The notes beneath the pieces are model-generated. The model saw only the letters and a program-made list of their open reading frames with translations, was not told where the DNA came from and did no database searches. Shown here one piece after another: positions 55,542 to 63,911 of a DNA stretch of 64,000 nucleotides (positions are counted from its first letter, which is position 1; every line of letters starts with the position of its first letter). Source of the stretch: Natronomonas gomsonensis (GTDB lineage: Archaea > Halobacteriota > Halobacteria > Halobacteriales > Haloarculaceae). A program made the position numbers and the translations under genes. The stretch is taken from NCBI RefSeq assembly GCF_024300825.1, contig NZ_CP101323.1, positions 248,001 through 312,000 on the forward strand, written 5' to 3'.

Positions 55542-55759
55542 CCGAAGACGTTGCCCTCCCCCGGTTGGAAACTGATGTTCGTTCCTTCGGGAATTGCGTC
55601 ACTGATGACGTCCCTGTCACCGAGAACTTTGACCTCGCCGTTTTCCTCGTACGTTGCCAGTTCCTCGTCATCTCGACCTAATCGTTCCTTGAGTTGCTGG
55701 ACTGTCGTTCCCGATTCGACTGGAACTTCAGTTCCTTCAACACGGATTCGTTCACCCAT
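55538..55759 (-). CDS. Ubiquitin-like beta-grasp protein
   Basis: 73 residues from ATG 55759 (MGERIRVEG). The pattern is a beta-grasp fold: two strands (RIRVEGTEVPV), the helix GTTVQQLKERLG, further strands ENGEVKVLGD and EGTNISFQP. It ends in Phe-Gly (NVFG) rather than the Gly-Gly of ubiquitin or ThiS, but a terminal Gly is what an E1 needs. First gene of the operon with E2 and JAB-E1. A plain MoaD/ThiS sulfur carrier is the alternative, but the E2 neighbour speaks against it. Confidence 0.75.
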   Translation of the reverse strand: MGERIRVEGTEVPVESGTTVQQLKERLGRDDEELATYEENGEVKVLGDRDVISDAIPEGTNISFQPGEGNVFG

Positions 55760-55921
55760 CGTTGACACCACATGCCGACTCTCGGATGGGACCGTTATAG
55801 TTGTTATCGCTAGTAATCTAGATATCGTTGTCAAAGTCGATTGAGTCGATTGCGTTAATATCGTCCGTCAAGTGAATAGGGCCGCCACATTAAATATCGG
55901 AGCAACGAAAACGAACACACG

Positions 55922-57058
55922 ATGACCGACGATCTGATCTCGGAAATGAAACGGGAGTTCGAGTCAGGAGGGAACTGGCCGTATGCTCCGGACGGCCACC
56001 GGTTCGAAACCAATCCCTTCGCCGAGCAGTGGCCCGACCCACGCCTCTTTGCCGGCTACGAAGACGAACTCCGACGCCTCCGTGAGAACATTCAGCGGAA
56101 CATTAACACCTTCATCACGGGACCGTTCGGGACCGGCAAGACTATTCTGACGAGGACGATGTACGAAATCCTCCAAGATATTGAGGGCTACCAACCGGTC
56201 TTCGTTCCTGTCCAGAAGGGCCGTTATAGCAAGACGATGGCAAAGCGCATCCTGGATGAACTCGAGGAACCGGTTGACTCGACAGCGGGGCAGGCCGACC
56301 TCTATGAGGATATTATGGATGCTCTAGAGCAGCGCTATGAAAACGATGTCCGGACGGTCATCTTCTATGACGAGGTCATAAACGGGAGTGACGGCACGCT
56401 CAGACAGATTTTACACCTCCAGAGAGATATCGACAATTGGGAGCCCGTTCTCGTGTTCAACGGGACGGCGCATATGCTTGATCAGATTCACTCGAAAATT
56501 GAGCCCCTGTCGGATCGCATCGGTGACGAGATTACGCTTTCGGGACTTGATCCCGACGGTGCTGCTGATCTGGTAAACAAGCGACTTCGATATTACTGTA
56601 AAGCGAGTGAATGGAGCGACGGCTCGGGGTGTAGTCATGACACAGCTTCCATCGAACCATTTACTCAGGAGGCGGTCGACCTCCTCCATCAGGACGTGAC
56701 CCCGTATCCCCGCCACCTCCGTCGGCAGTGTAACAAGGTCATAGAGGAAGCTGCCCGCGAAGATCTCGAGACTGTCGGCTTCGAGTTCGTCCGCGAAGTT
56801 CTCTCCGCTGACGCCGCACAGAAACTTGATGAGTTGTCCGAGTTGGCCCTTGAGATCGTCGAGCTCCTGAACGAATCCGGTGCTTTGACCGCCAACGCTG
56901 TCAGTGAGTCCTTCGAGGTCAGCGCATACAACGTTCAGGAATCGCTGACCGAACTCGAAAAAGAGGGACTCATCCGGGCGACCGATGGGAACCGTGGTAT
57001 CGAATACAAACTAACCGATCAGACGAGACGCGAGCTCTCGAATATTACGCAGAGTTAA
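55922..57058 (+). CDS. AAA ATPase with C-terminal winged helix
   Basis: 378 residues. Walker A is TGPFGTGKTILTR (about residue 67-74), Walker B with acidic residue is VIFYDEV, and sensor-like VFNGTAHMLDQ follows. The layout resembles ORC/Cdc6-type or transposition-helper AAA proteins. The end is a helix-turn-helix (LNESGALTANAVSESFEVSAYNVQESLTELEKEGLI). The next gene starts two bases after the stop, so they form a pair. It is divergent from the Ubl-E2-E1 operon (160-base gap), which suggests a shared defence or accessory module. Confidence 0.82.
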   Translation: MTDDLISEMKREFESGGNWPYAPDGHRFETNPFAEQWPDPRLFAGYEDELRRLRENIQRNINTFITGPFGTGKTILTRTMYEILQDIEGYQPVFVPVQKGRYSKTMAKRILDELEEPVDSTAGQADLYEDIMDALEQRYENDVRTVIFYDEVINGSDGTLRQILHLQRDIDNWEPVLVFNGTAHMLDQIHSKIEPLSDRIGDEITLSGLDPDGAADLVNKRLRYYCKASEWSDGSGCSHDTASIEPFTQEAVDLLHQDVTPYPRHLRRQCNKVIEEAAREDLETVGFEFVREVLSADAAQKLDELSELALEIVELLNESGALTANAVSESFEVSAYNVQESLTELEKEGLIRATDGNRGIEYKLTDQTRRELSNITQS

Positions 57059-57059
57059 T

Positions 57060-57455
57060 ATGCAGATTCCATCACGAGCCGAACTCGAACGCTTCTTTGG
57101 CGAGGACCGAGCTAAAGAGGTGCAGTTCCTCGAAACAGTTGCTGCATGGCCGAGCCTCCGAATCCTTGAGTACCTCTATACGAATGAACCCGCGACCACC
57201 GGTGACGTTGCCCGAGGGATTAATATGGATATGCGGGATGTCAGAGACCGACTTGAGGCACTCGAAAACCACGAAATCGTCACACAAGAGGGAGACAGCT
57301 GGCACACTCGAACCAACAGCATCGAAATGACCATCACACAAGGGGAAAATCAATTGGAGATCTCCCATACGATAGAGTCCTCTTCGGAGCCGGTAGAAGA
57401 ATCTTCTGAGGGCGTCATTACACGGCTAAGCCGGCTTCTTAATCCATTCCAGTAA
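57060..57455 (+). CDS. Winged-helix DNA-binding protein, partner of the AAA ATPase
   Basis: 131 residues with an ArsR/MarR-like winged helix (LRILEYLYTNEPATTGDVARGINMDMRDVRDRLEALENHEIV). The tail is Ser/Glu-rich. It begins two bases after the AAA gene stop, so it is co-translated. It may be the specificity or regulatory subunit of the pair. Confidence 0.78.
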   Translation: MQIPSRAELERFFGEDRAKEVQFLETVAAWPSLRILEYLYTNEPATTGDVARGINMDMRDVRDRLEALENHEIVTQEGDSWHTRTNSIEMTITQGENQLEISHTIESSSEPVEESSEGVITRLSRLLNPFQ

Positions 57456-57709
57456 TCGTTTTTCAGATTGGAATGGTTCAACAACTAGTCGGCCCGTCCG
57501 CCGCTCGCCAACGCATAATAATGCCGTACCCTGACCGCTGGGACTGGGGCGGGACTGAATTACGGTCCCGCGCTGATCGGAATATCGACTCTGTTGAACT
57601 CATCAAGCGGTGATATATTCTCGGGACCGTGTTGCATATAGGGCGCATATTGGTCACGGAATGCACCGATGTGAACCATCAGAAGAATTGCTCAATATAG
57701 GCATCGCAT

Positions 57710-58162
57710 TTATTCTCGTCCTCTATCGTTGGGAACGAGGGTAGATCGATTCTCACTCGATTCGGCTTGACGATCCGCGTCTAATAGCGTATCCAGTTGC
57801 TTTTCGAATTCCGAATCGGAGATCTCACCCTCTGCGTACCGCTGTTTAAGTTGCTCCAGCGGATCACGCTGGTCACGGCTCTCGGTACTTTCGGCACTCT
57901 CACTATCGAGACGACCCGTCCAACGGAAACGAACCCACCGTATAAAGATCCATAGCGCGAAAACAATCAACACAGCAGCCGAGACGACAGCTGCAGTCTC
58001 TCCCGAAATCCGGCCGACGTACCACAGTACCCCGACGATTATTATCGTGTCAACTCCAAAGGCCAAAAAAGCGCCCAGCATCATTCCGGTGACAATACGT
58101 GAGTCCGAGCGGGGCACAACTGAATTTGAGACCGCTACAACTTGTTCGTTCCGCAGAGTCAT
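57710..58162 (-). CDS. Two-helix membrane protein with SHOCT domain
   Basis: 150 residues, two transmembrane segments (about 25-50 and 58-75), then an acidic linker and a SHOCT motif (DPLEQLKQRYAEGEISDSEFEKQLDTLL, about residues 98-125). SHOCT is a short oligomerisation or anchoring module, common in haloarchaeal membrane proteins. Function unknown. Confidence 0.78.
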   Translation of the reverse strand: MTLRNEQVVAVSNSVVPRSDSRIVTGMMLGAFLAFGVDTIIIVGVLWYVGRISGETAAVVSAAVLIVFALWIFIRWVRFRWTGRLDSESAESTESRDQRDPLEQLKQRYAEGEISDSEFEKQLDTLLDADRQAESSENRSTLVPNDRGRE

Positions 58163-58303
58163 CGACTAGCTTACTCACCGGACCCGATGTGAGATTAATA
58201 TGGTTGACTGCTGACTACACCCTCTGTATCTTCCACGCCGTACGTCTCACACCCAACCCTAGTGACAATTCTGACACTCGATTCCGGGCGTTATCGAGAG
58301 GCG

Positions 58304-58636
58304 TTATTCGTCACTGCTGAGCTCTGCGGTGGTCAGTGCCATTCCGAAAAGGAAGAGCCCGTAGCCAGCGATTCCCGCTGCGAACGACTGCTGGAAGAGG
58401 CCGACCATACTTCCCGCACCGATACCGCCGCCGAGCATCCCGACCTTCCGTGACGCGCCTTCGCCCGACATCGTTCGAATCGTCTGTACGTTGTCGAGTG
58501 CAAATGCCGTCGTCGTCCCGTATATGAGTGGAATCATCACCACGAGACTAGGGAGGCTGTCGTCGACGACAACCGTCAGTGCCATCATTCCAATTCCGAC
58601 AGCAGCCGAGAGGGCATACCGAATGGACCGTCGCAT
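58304..58636 (-). CDS. Small membrane protein, about three helices
   Basis: 110 residues with three hydrophobic stretches (about 8-25, 30-50, 70-100) and a Gly-rich central part (VGMLGGGIGAGSMVGLF). No family recognised. Codon use is normal for this genome. Neighbouring genes are also membrane proteins without clear links. Confidence 0.6.
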   Translation of the reverse strand: MRRSIRYALSAAVGIGMMALTVVVDDSLPSLVVMIPLIYGTTTAFALDNVQTIRTMSGEGASRKVGMLGGGIGAGSMVGLFQQSFAAGIAGYGLFLFGMALTTAELSSDE

Positions 58637-59093
58637 GGTGATGCTTCGCCCATGCGTCTCTTTATTATCCGGGGTTGTCGTTGGTACGGCACCTATGTCT
58701 ACTTTCGACGACGGGATTCGAGGAGCAGGAGGTGAGGACGATTATGGAGTTGTTCGGGACGGTGATGACGGTCAATGAGGCCGGCGACATCCGAGTCAAC
58801 GAATCCGTGGATCTGTAGCACTCCCTAAGGACCTGCTGGGACTTGGACGCGTGACTTCATTGCGCTGGCCACTATTCGACCGGTATGGCGCGGGTCGATT
58901 CCAGGACCCGTATCGGATACACGAAGCTCCAGTGCGAAATTTATGGTCTGTACTGAGCGATTTGTGGGACAAGTCGGTCACAGAGTATTCAGATAAAACA
59001 TACCCTAAGAGTCGGTCAATACAGTAAATGCACATCGCTCCAGCGTTGATACTCGCCGGGACTGTTATTTCCGTGGGGGTTGAGTAATCACCT
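58637..59093. other. 457-bp gap; possible short gene remnant
   Basis: No complete gene is seen. An open frame at 58695-58818 ends MELFGTVMTVNEAGDIRV and looks like the tail of a degraded gene, but I cannot name a family. The right 60 bases lead into the small membrane protein at 59094. Confidence 0.35.
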
Positions 59094-59309
59094 ATGAGCA
59101 AAACTACATTCACCGATGCACCACGCAGTCAACAAGGGATTTTCATCGCTGGTCTGATAGTGCTTGCAGCCGCAGTCGCGGGGGTGCTCTATTTCACTCT
59201 TCAGTTGGAAATGCCAACCGTCTTCGCTATAGTTGTCGGCCTCCTCCTCGCGGCTCTCGCTATTGGTCGATTCTATCTCGTTGCAAAGCATCAATTATTC
59301 AAAGAATAG
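59094..59309 (+). CDS. Small two-helix membrane protein
   Basis: 71 residues with two transmembrane helices (about 15-37 and 43-60). The start ATG (MSKTTFTDAP) follows a short AT-rich tract. Function unknown. Confidence 0.6.
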   Translation: MSKTTFTDAPRSQQGIFIAGLIVLAAAVAGVLYFTLQLEMPTVFAIVVGLLLAALAIGRFYLVAKHQLFKE

Positions 59310-59486
59310 AAGTAACATTTTTCGTGTAGTTGTTAGATTCGCAGGTCGACTGACCGACTCTTCCGGCGAAGTTCGACTGGAATCTTCCGTAATCGACTTC
59401 TTCGACAAATCGCTCGGTACAGGGTCGTTACTAAGTGATGAATCTCCAAGTTCTGTGGTACACTCGCTATGTGATTGTGATAGGAG

Positions 59487-59498
59487 TTTTATATATTT
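59487..59498 (+). promoter_or_regulatory. TATA box before the gene at 59518
   Basis: TTTTATATATTT lies 20-31 bases before the ATG at 59518. It supports that start over the long upstream extension of the same frame. Confidence 0.5.
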
Positions 59499-59517
59499 GG
59501 CTCTGAACACCGGATGT

Positions 59518-60021
59518 ATGGGTCCTCTGCGTCCTCAGGTGAGCGGGGTGATTTCGTTGGAGGACGTTCAGAAGCCAGATCTGGTAGCCCTCGGTGGGTT
59601 AGGAGTTCTCGTGTTGCCGTACGTGCGTATTCCTCAAATCAATCGGTATCTCTCCGAATTCAATCCACCGATGAATAGTCCGGAGCTATTCTTGCTGTTC
59701 ATGACGTTCTTATTGCCGGTACTCCCCAGTATAGTCGTCGGGTACGCTACGCGAAGTAACCCTGCAGGTCAAACGGGTGTTCGTCAATATTTCCATGGCC
59801 TGTCGAGATACATCGCAATCGGTGTGGCCCCCAGTATGGTTCCTAGCGGATTCATCGCAAGCGGGTATCTGATCGGATGGGGAGGCCAACCTTCCATATC
59901 ATCGTATGTAATGGCCTATACCGTTTCTGGCCTCCTAATAGCAGGTATTGCTACGTTCGGCGCAGTTCTCGGGTACACAACCGGATATATGACTGGACGG
60001 CTCCGTTCAACCTCGCAGTGA
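59518..60021 (+). CDS. Membrane protein, about four helices
   Basis: About 167 residues (MGPLRPQVSG...) with hydrophobic segments near 22-37, 57-75, 95-115 and 130-158. The last is Gly-rich (IATFGAVLGYTTGYMTG). No family recognised. It is followed after 15 bases by another membrane protein gene, likely the same transcript. Confidence 0.55.
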   Translation: MGPLRPQVSGVISLEDVQKPDLVALGGLGVLVLPYVRIPQINRYLSEFNPPMNSPELFLLFMTFLLPVLPSIVVGYATRSNPAGQTGVRQYFHGLSRYIAIGVAPSMVPSGFIASGYLIGWGGQPSISSYVMAYTVSGLLIAGIATFGAVLGYTTGYMTGRLRSTSQ

Positions 60022-60036
60022 GAATCGAGAATTCGA

Positions 60037-60528
60037 ATGGATCAGACCGCTCGGTACGCACGCTCGTTCTCACGGGAGGTCCAGTCTCGTCGCTGTGTAA
60101 CAATCCCCCTCCTGATTCCCTCAATACAGGCTCTGTATCTATCGTTGGGTACTGGAGACTGGCCGTGGCTTGACGGTGTTTATTTTGCTACAGCTATTTA
60201 CATTATCCGAGGAGTAGATTATCCGATGCCCTCCAGAATCAAAGACGTTGTTTTCAGTGAACCATCTGGAAGACGCCAAGCGGCCGTAATGTTTGCCAGC
60301 TCGCTCGCTATGTTGAGTATCTACATCTACTATGGTGTCCTACGCGATGGGTCCTCCATCAGTTCGCTTATCATGGCGGTTGGATTCGCTCTGTCTGGGG
60401 TTGCTGAGGCCCTCCCAACGGAGCGTCGACGGATAGCAGGTGGTTTGCGTGTCACCGCGATTCTGTGGTTGACTGGTCTACTCTGTCTCACTGTCTTCGT
60501 CCCCGAAGTTATTCTCGGGCCACGGTAG
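60037..60528 (+). CDS. Membrane protein, about four helices
   Basis: 163 residues starting MDQTARYARS, with hydrophobic segments near 25-37, 48-60, 85-100 and 140-158. A conserved-looking basic pair (RRR) precedes the last helix. Family unknown. It is probably co-transcribed with the gene at 59518. Confidence 0.5.
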   Translation: MDQTARYARSFSREVQSRRCVTIPLLIPSIQALYLSLGTGDWPWLDGVYFATAIYIIRGVDYPMPSRIKDVVFSEPSGRRQAAVMFASSLAMLSIYIYYGVLRDGSSISSLIMAVGFALSGVAEALPTERRRIAGGLRVTAILWLTGLLCLTVFVPEVILGPR

Positions 60529-60627
60529 GAGAGCCGTCTACTGTGTCTAAGGAAGACGATTTCAAGGGAGCCGAGATTTCGGACGGACAGGAACACCGGA
60601 CGAACGGAGAGATGTCCTGAGAGATGG

Positions 60628-60735
60628 TCAGGAAGCGAGGTACGCCGTACACTCATCGATCATCCGGTCTGCGAACGCCGTTGTCACTTCACCTTGCGGA
60701 TTGGCAACGGCTCGATATTTGTTCGTCGCCACGAT
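60628..60735 (-). pseudogene. Short C-terminal fragment, unknown
   Basis: The minus strand is open for about 35 residues (ATNKYRAVANPQGEVTT ... FADRMIDECTAYLAS) up to a TGA at 60628-60630, with a stop just upstream. The ordered sequence suggests the end of a lost gene, next to the antirestriction remnant. Confidence 0.35.
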
Positions 60736-60753
60736 TCAGTGGATCGGCCGGCG

Positions 60754-61002
60754 TTAGTCCTCCAACACGTCGATAAGCAGCTCTGCCGTCCGGCTGATTC
60801 GTCCGAGCCGTTTCCGGACGACCGATGGATCGTCCGACTCCCAGGCGGCCAGATAGAACGTGGACCCGCTCATGTCCAGCCCGAGGTAGCGACCGACGAC
60901 ATAGGCGACGCTCTCGGCTTCGACTTCTCGCTTCGCTCGTTCTATCTCGTCGTCGACATCGCTGTCCGATGTCCGGGCTGTCGAACGCGACCGAAACCTC
61001 AA
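60754..61002 (-). pseudogene. ArdC-like antirestriction protein, C-terminal remnant
   Basis: About 60 residues (DVDDEIERAKREVEAESVAYVVGRYLGLD ... LGRISRTAELLIDVLE) match the C-terminus of haloarchaeal ArdC/DUF1738-type antirestriction proteins as I know them. The zinc HExxH part that should come just before is disrupted by frameshifts, and the upstream DNA to about 61110 carries further fragments with a stop. It is a sign of former plasmid or virus DNA. Confidence 0.6.
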
Positions 61003-61187
61003 CCGCCAATACGCCCAGTGAGGGTATCGGTCGACTTCGTTCCGCGAGAGACTCCCGGCCTCACGCTGGAGAGAATGTCACTGCTACGGCTGGTCATCTC
61101 GTGGCCACGAGTGAATAATTCCTTCACCATTTTCATAGCTTTCACGCCGAACACTCTTTACAGTGGCTGCCGTACCTTCACACAACG

Positions 61188-61559
61188 ATGTCGATCGACC
61201 GAGATACCTTCGAGAACACGAGCGAGGAAGACCTCGCGGAGCTGTCTGTCCCCGACCAGGTTCTGGGGTTTCTCGCCGCAAATGACGATCAGGCATTCAA
61301 GGCACGCGAAATCGCCTCCCAGATCGGCGTCGACGAGGGGCCGGTCAGCACCGCGCTCTCGCGGTTGAAGAATCGCGACCTTGTCGAACATAAGGCGACG
61401 TACTGGGCGGTGACCGACGACGCCGAGCGGCTTGAGGAATACAGCGGCTACGAGCGGGCGACCGCCCTGTTCAACGAGCGGCTCGGGACCGAAGACGAGG
61501 AAGCGTGGCGCGAGCACGCCCCTGAGAAGCCACACTCGAGCGTTGAGGACGAACAGTGA
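61188..61559 (+). CDS. Winged-helix antitoxin-like regulator
   Basis: 123 residues with a MarR/ArsR-type HTH (QAFKAREIASQIGVDEGPVSTALSRLKNRDLVEHKATYWAVTDD). The C-terminus is acidic (RLGTEDEEAWREHAPEKP). Its stop overlaps the start of the MazF-like gene by four bases (GTGA), so it is the likely antitoxin of a toxin-antitoxin pair and would repress the operon. Confidence 0.82.
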   Translation: MSIDRDTFENTSEEDLAELSVPDQVLGFLAANDDQAFKAREIASQIGVDEGPVSTALSRLKNRDLVEHKATYWAVTDDAERLEEYSGYERATALFNERLGTEDEEAWREHAPEKPHSSVEDEQ

Positions 61560-61903
61560 CCGAGGGGCCGCCAATCTTCGAGCGTGGTGATGTCGTCTAC
61601 GGTGCTGACCCGTTCAAAAGCGAGGGCGACGCTCGGCCGTGGCTCATTCTCTCGAACCACGAGGGGCGCCCATTCCACGGCGAGCAGTACATTGCACTGA
61701 CGCTAACGTCGAAATTCTGGCTAGACGGGCTCATCGAGATTCCAGAGACGGGCTGGATTCGTGGTGGCACACCAGACGACAGCCGAATCGTTCCGTGGGC
61801 TGTCCAGTCGATTGCTCGCGAGGACATCGACTTCTGGCAGGGCCGTCTCGATGGGACGCTCGTCGAGGAAGCGGTCGCTGCACTCGTCGAAGAATTCCAG
61901 TAG
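61556..61903 (+). CDS. MazF/PemK-like toxin
   Basis: 115 residues starting at a GTG. The first strand FERGDVVYGADPF and then ARPWLILSNHEGRPFHGEQYIALTLTSK fit the PemK/MazF SH3-like fold, in which an Arg and a Ser/Thr near these positions cut RNA. A late block with WAVQSIAREDIDFWQGRL is common in haloarchaeal versions. It is coupled to the antitoxin before it. Confidence 0.8.
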   Translation: MTEGPPIFERGDVVYGADPFKSEGDARPWLILSNHEGRPFHGEQYIALTLTSKFWLDGLIEIPETGWIRGGTPDDSRIVPWAVQSIAREDIDFWQGRLDGTLVEEAVAALVEEFQ

Positions 61904-62048
61904 CCGAGGCCGTCGAAAAGCGGTTAGGAAGACGCTTCCCGTAGCGAGACCCGTGTTACGTTGACGTGCATATTGATCGAGACCGGTCTGAATATATTAT
62001 TCCAAAGCCTGCTGATGCTCGTTGATCTCAAGTTACGGTAGAGAGACA

Positions 62049-62714
62049 CTATCTTCGCCCTTCAATCCCAATTTCAGCATCGAATTGCTCAAAGAACGTC
62101 TGCATGAAATCCCACCGAGACGCGCCAAGCTCCTCACCCGGGTCCGTGTACAAGGCATTGAGTCGCGCTTTGGCCCACTCTTTCAGGACCGAGATATCCG
62201 GCCTGTCTGAAGACTCTATTTCGGTAACTGACGTATCGTCTATCACAGCGAACCCTTGGCCAGTACGGCCTGACCGTTCACCAACGATGCAGGCGAGTCG
62301 AACCAGTCCACGTGCTCCGACAGCGTCCAGCTTGTCCGCGTCGAAGAGTAGCTTCGCTTCGAGCGTTTCTGGTTCCGGCGAAGAGGCTCGGATACTGTGT
62401 GCCCGCAGACAGTGCTCGATTGCGTTGAGTTGATCGGTCGGCACTGACTCAGCAGCAAGGAGTTCGGCTGCTTCGTCTGCGGCCCACTCGCCGTGATGCT
62501 CGATTGCTCCTGTCCGCTCGCGTGGCCGGCCAATGTCATGTAACCAAGCTGCTGCCGACAGTACATCCCGGTCAACAGTCTCCTCACACTCGCCTGCTAA
62601 GCGAATCGCGACATCGTGAACCCGCTTCGCGTGGAAGCGATCATGCGCTGGCAGGGCATCTTCGTAGTACGGTGCGGACAGTTCTCGAGCAAGGGGACCT
62701 AATTCGTGTACCAT
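62049..62714 (-). CDS. HD-domain phosphohydrolase
   Basis: 221 residues. The HD metal ligands can be placed: His in AHDRFHAKRVHDVA, His-Asp in AAAWLHDIGRPR, paired His in AIEHHGEWAAD, and Asp in LLFDADKLDAVG. The family (YedJ/RNaseY-like HD) cleaves phosphate mono- or diesters, often nucleotides. The substrate is unknown. Single gene. Confidence 0.9.
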   Translation of the reverse strand: MVHELGPLARELSAPYYEDALPAHDRFHAKRVHDVAIRLAGECEETVDRDVLSAAAWLHDIGRPRERTGAIEHHGEWAADEAAELLAAESVPTDQLNAIEHCLRAHSIRASSPEPETLEAKLLFDADKLDAVGARGLVRLACIVGERSGRTGQGFAVIDDTSVTEIESSDRPDISVLKEWAKARLNALYTDPGEELGASRWDFMQTFFEQFDAEIGIEGRR

Positions 62715-62890
62715 TGGAGGGGAGCGGACGTTTTCCCGCAGTCTATGTAGTAGCTATGGAAATTTTTGGTCGAAAACGAGGCGCTGGTGAAATCTTCAGT
62801 AGGCGACTGGAATCGAATACAGCAGAACATGGAGAACCTGTCGCTCATGTCGATGGATATCTCGCACACGATGTTGTTCAGCGGGATTGG

Positions 62891-63724
62891 TCAGATTGGA
62901 AGGTGGCGTACGACTGACGGTAAGTGGTTTCGAAGCCTAACAGTTAGTGGGCCACGGCAGTCGTCGATTTGCGTCATCTCTGTGTCAGTAAGGCTGAAAT
63001 CGAAGACATCGAGATTCTGTTCGAGATGGTTTTTACTGCTGGCTTTCGGGATTGCAACAACCCCTTCTTGTTGAATCAACCAGCGGAGCGCGACCTGTGC
63101 AGTGCTTTTGTCGTATCGTCGCCCGATACGTTCTAAGGTTTCCTCTGACAGCACATCCCCTCGAGCCAAGGGGCTGTACGCAGTAAGTGCAAGCCCGTCA
63201 GCTGCGCAGTACTGCTGGAGTTCAGATTGATCCGTATAGGGATGATAGAGGACTTGATTCGCTACGATTGGGAGTTCCGAAATTCGTCGTGCATCTTCGA
63301 GTTGTGACCGCGTAAAGTTGCTGACGCCAATACTCTTGACGACACCCTCGTCGTGGAGTTCGGATAGGGCTTCGAGTGTCTCCTCAAGGGGAATACGAGG
63401 GTGTGGCCAATGGATGAGAACTAAATCGACGTAGTCGACATGGAGGTTGTCGAGGCTCTCGTGAACTGATTCGAGCACGTCCTCATATCGAAGATTCGAC
63501 CGCCACACTTTGGTCGTCAGGAAGATGTTCTCGCGGTCGATGTCGGCTTGAGCGATGCCGTCACCGACCGCTTGTTCGTTGTCGTAGGCCTGTGCCGTGT
63601 CGATATGTCGGTATCCAGCATCTATGGCTGCTTCTACCGTTTTTGAACACTCTGTCCCGGTGTTCTGCCATGTCCCGAGGCCGATTTTCGGAATTCGCAC
63701 ACCAGCAGTTTCGACGTATTCCAT
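62891..63724 (-). CDS. Aldo-keto reductase
   Basis: 277 residues of the AKR5-like group. The catalytic tetrad is Asp in RHIDTAQAYDNE, Tyr in the same block, Lys in LTTKVWRSN and His in LVLIHWPHP. NADPH-binding residues are in IPKASSKNHLEQN. It reduces aldehydes or ketones such as diketogulonate or methylglyoxal. Length and start (MEYVETAGVRIPKIGLG) are standard. Confidence 0.93.
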   Translation of the reverse strand: MEYVETAGVRIPKIGLGTWQNTGTECSKTVEAAIDAGYRHIDTAQAYDNEQAVGDGIAQADIDRENIFLTTKVWRSNLRYEDVLESVHESLDNLHVDYVDLVLIHWPHPRIPLEETLEALSELHDEGVVKSIGVSNFTRSQLEDARRISELPIVANQVLYHPYTDQSELQQYCAADGLALTAYSPLARGDVLSEETLERIGRRYDKSTAQVALRWLIQQEGVVAIPKASSKNHLEQNLDVFDFSLTDTEMTQIDDCRGPLTVRLRNHLPSVVRHLPI

Positions 63725-63911
63725 CTACGAACAGATGCAACTGATATCAAAAAGTGCGTTTCGTATGGTGAAATCGGTACTTGGGTTTCCCGTATGCGTC
63801 ACAACAACCGAGTTTGTTTCACCAGCGTTCGGCTGAAGTATCCGGCCAATAGACGTGCGTATGTACGGACTTTCGTTCGGGGGTCAAATTAGTTGAGAGA
63901 CAACTGACGGT

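Noticed and set aside
62504-62917. ORFs between the HD hydrolase and the aldo-keto reductase
   Set aside because: They overlap the 5' part of the HD gene on the opposite strand and no family or promoter supports them.
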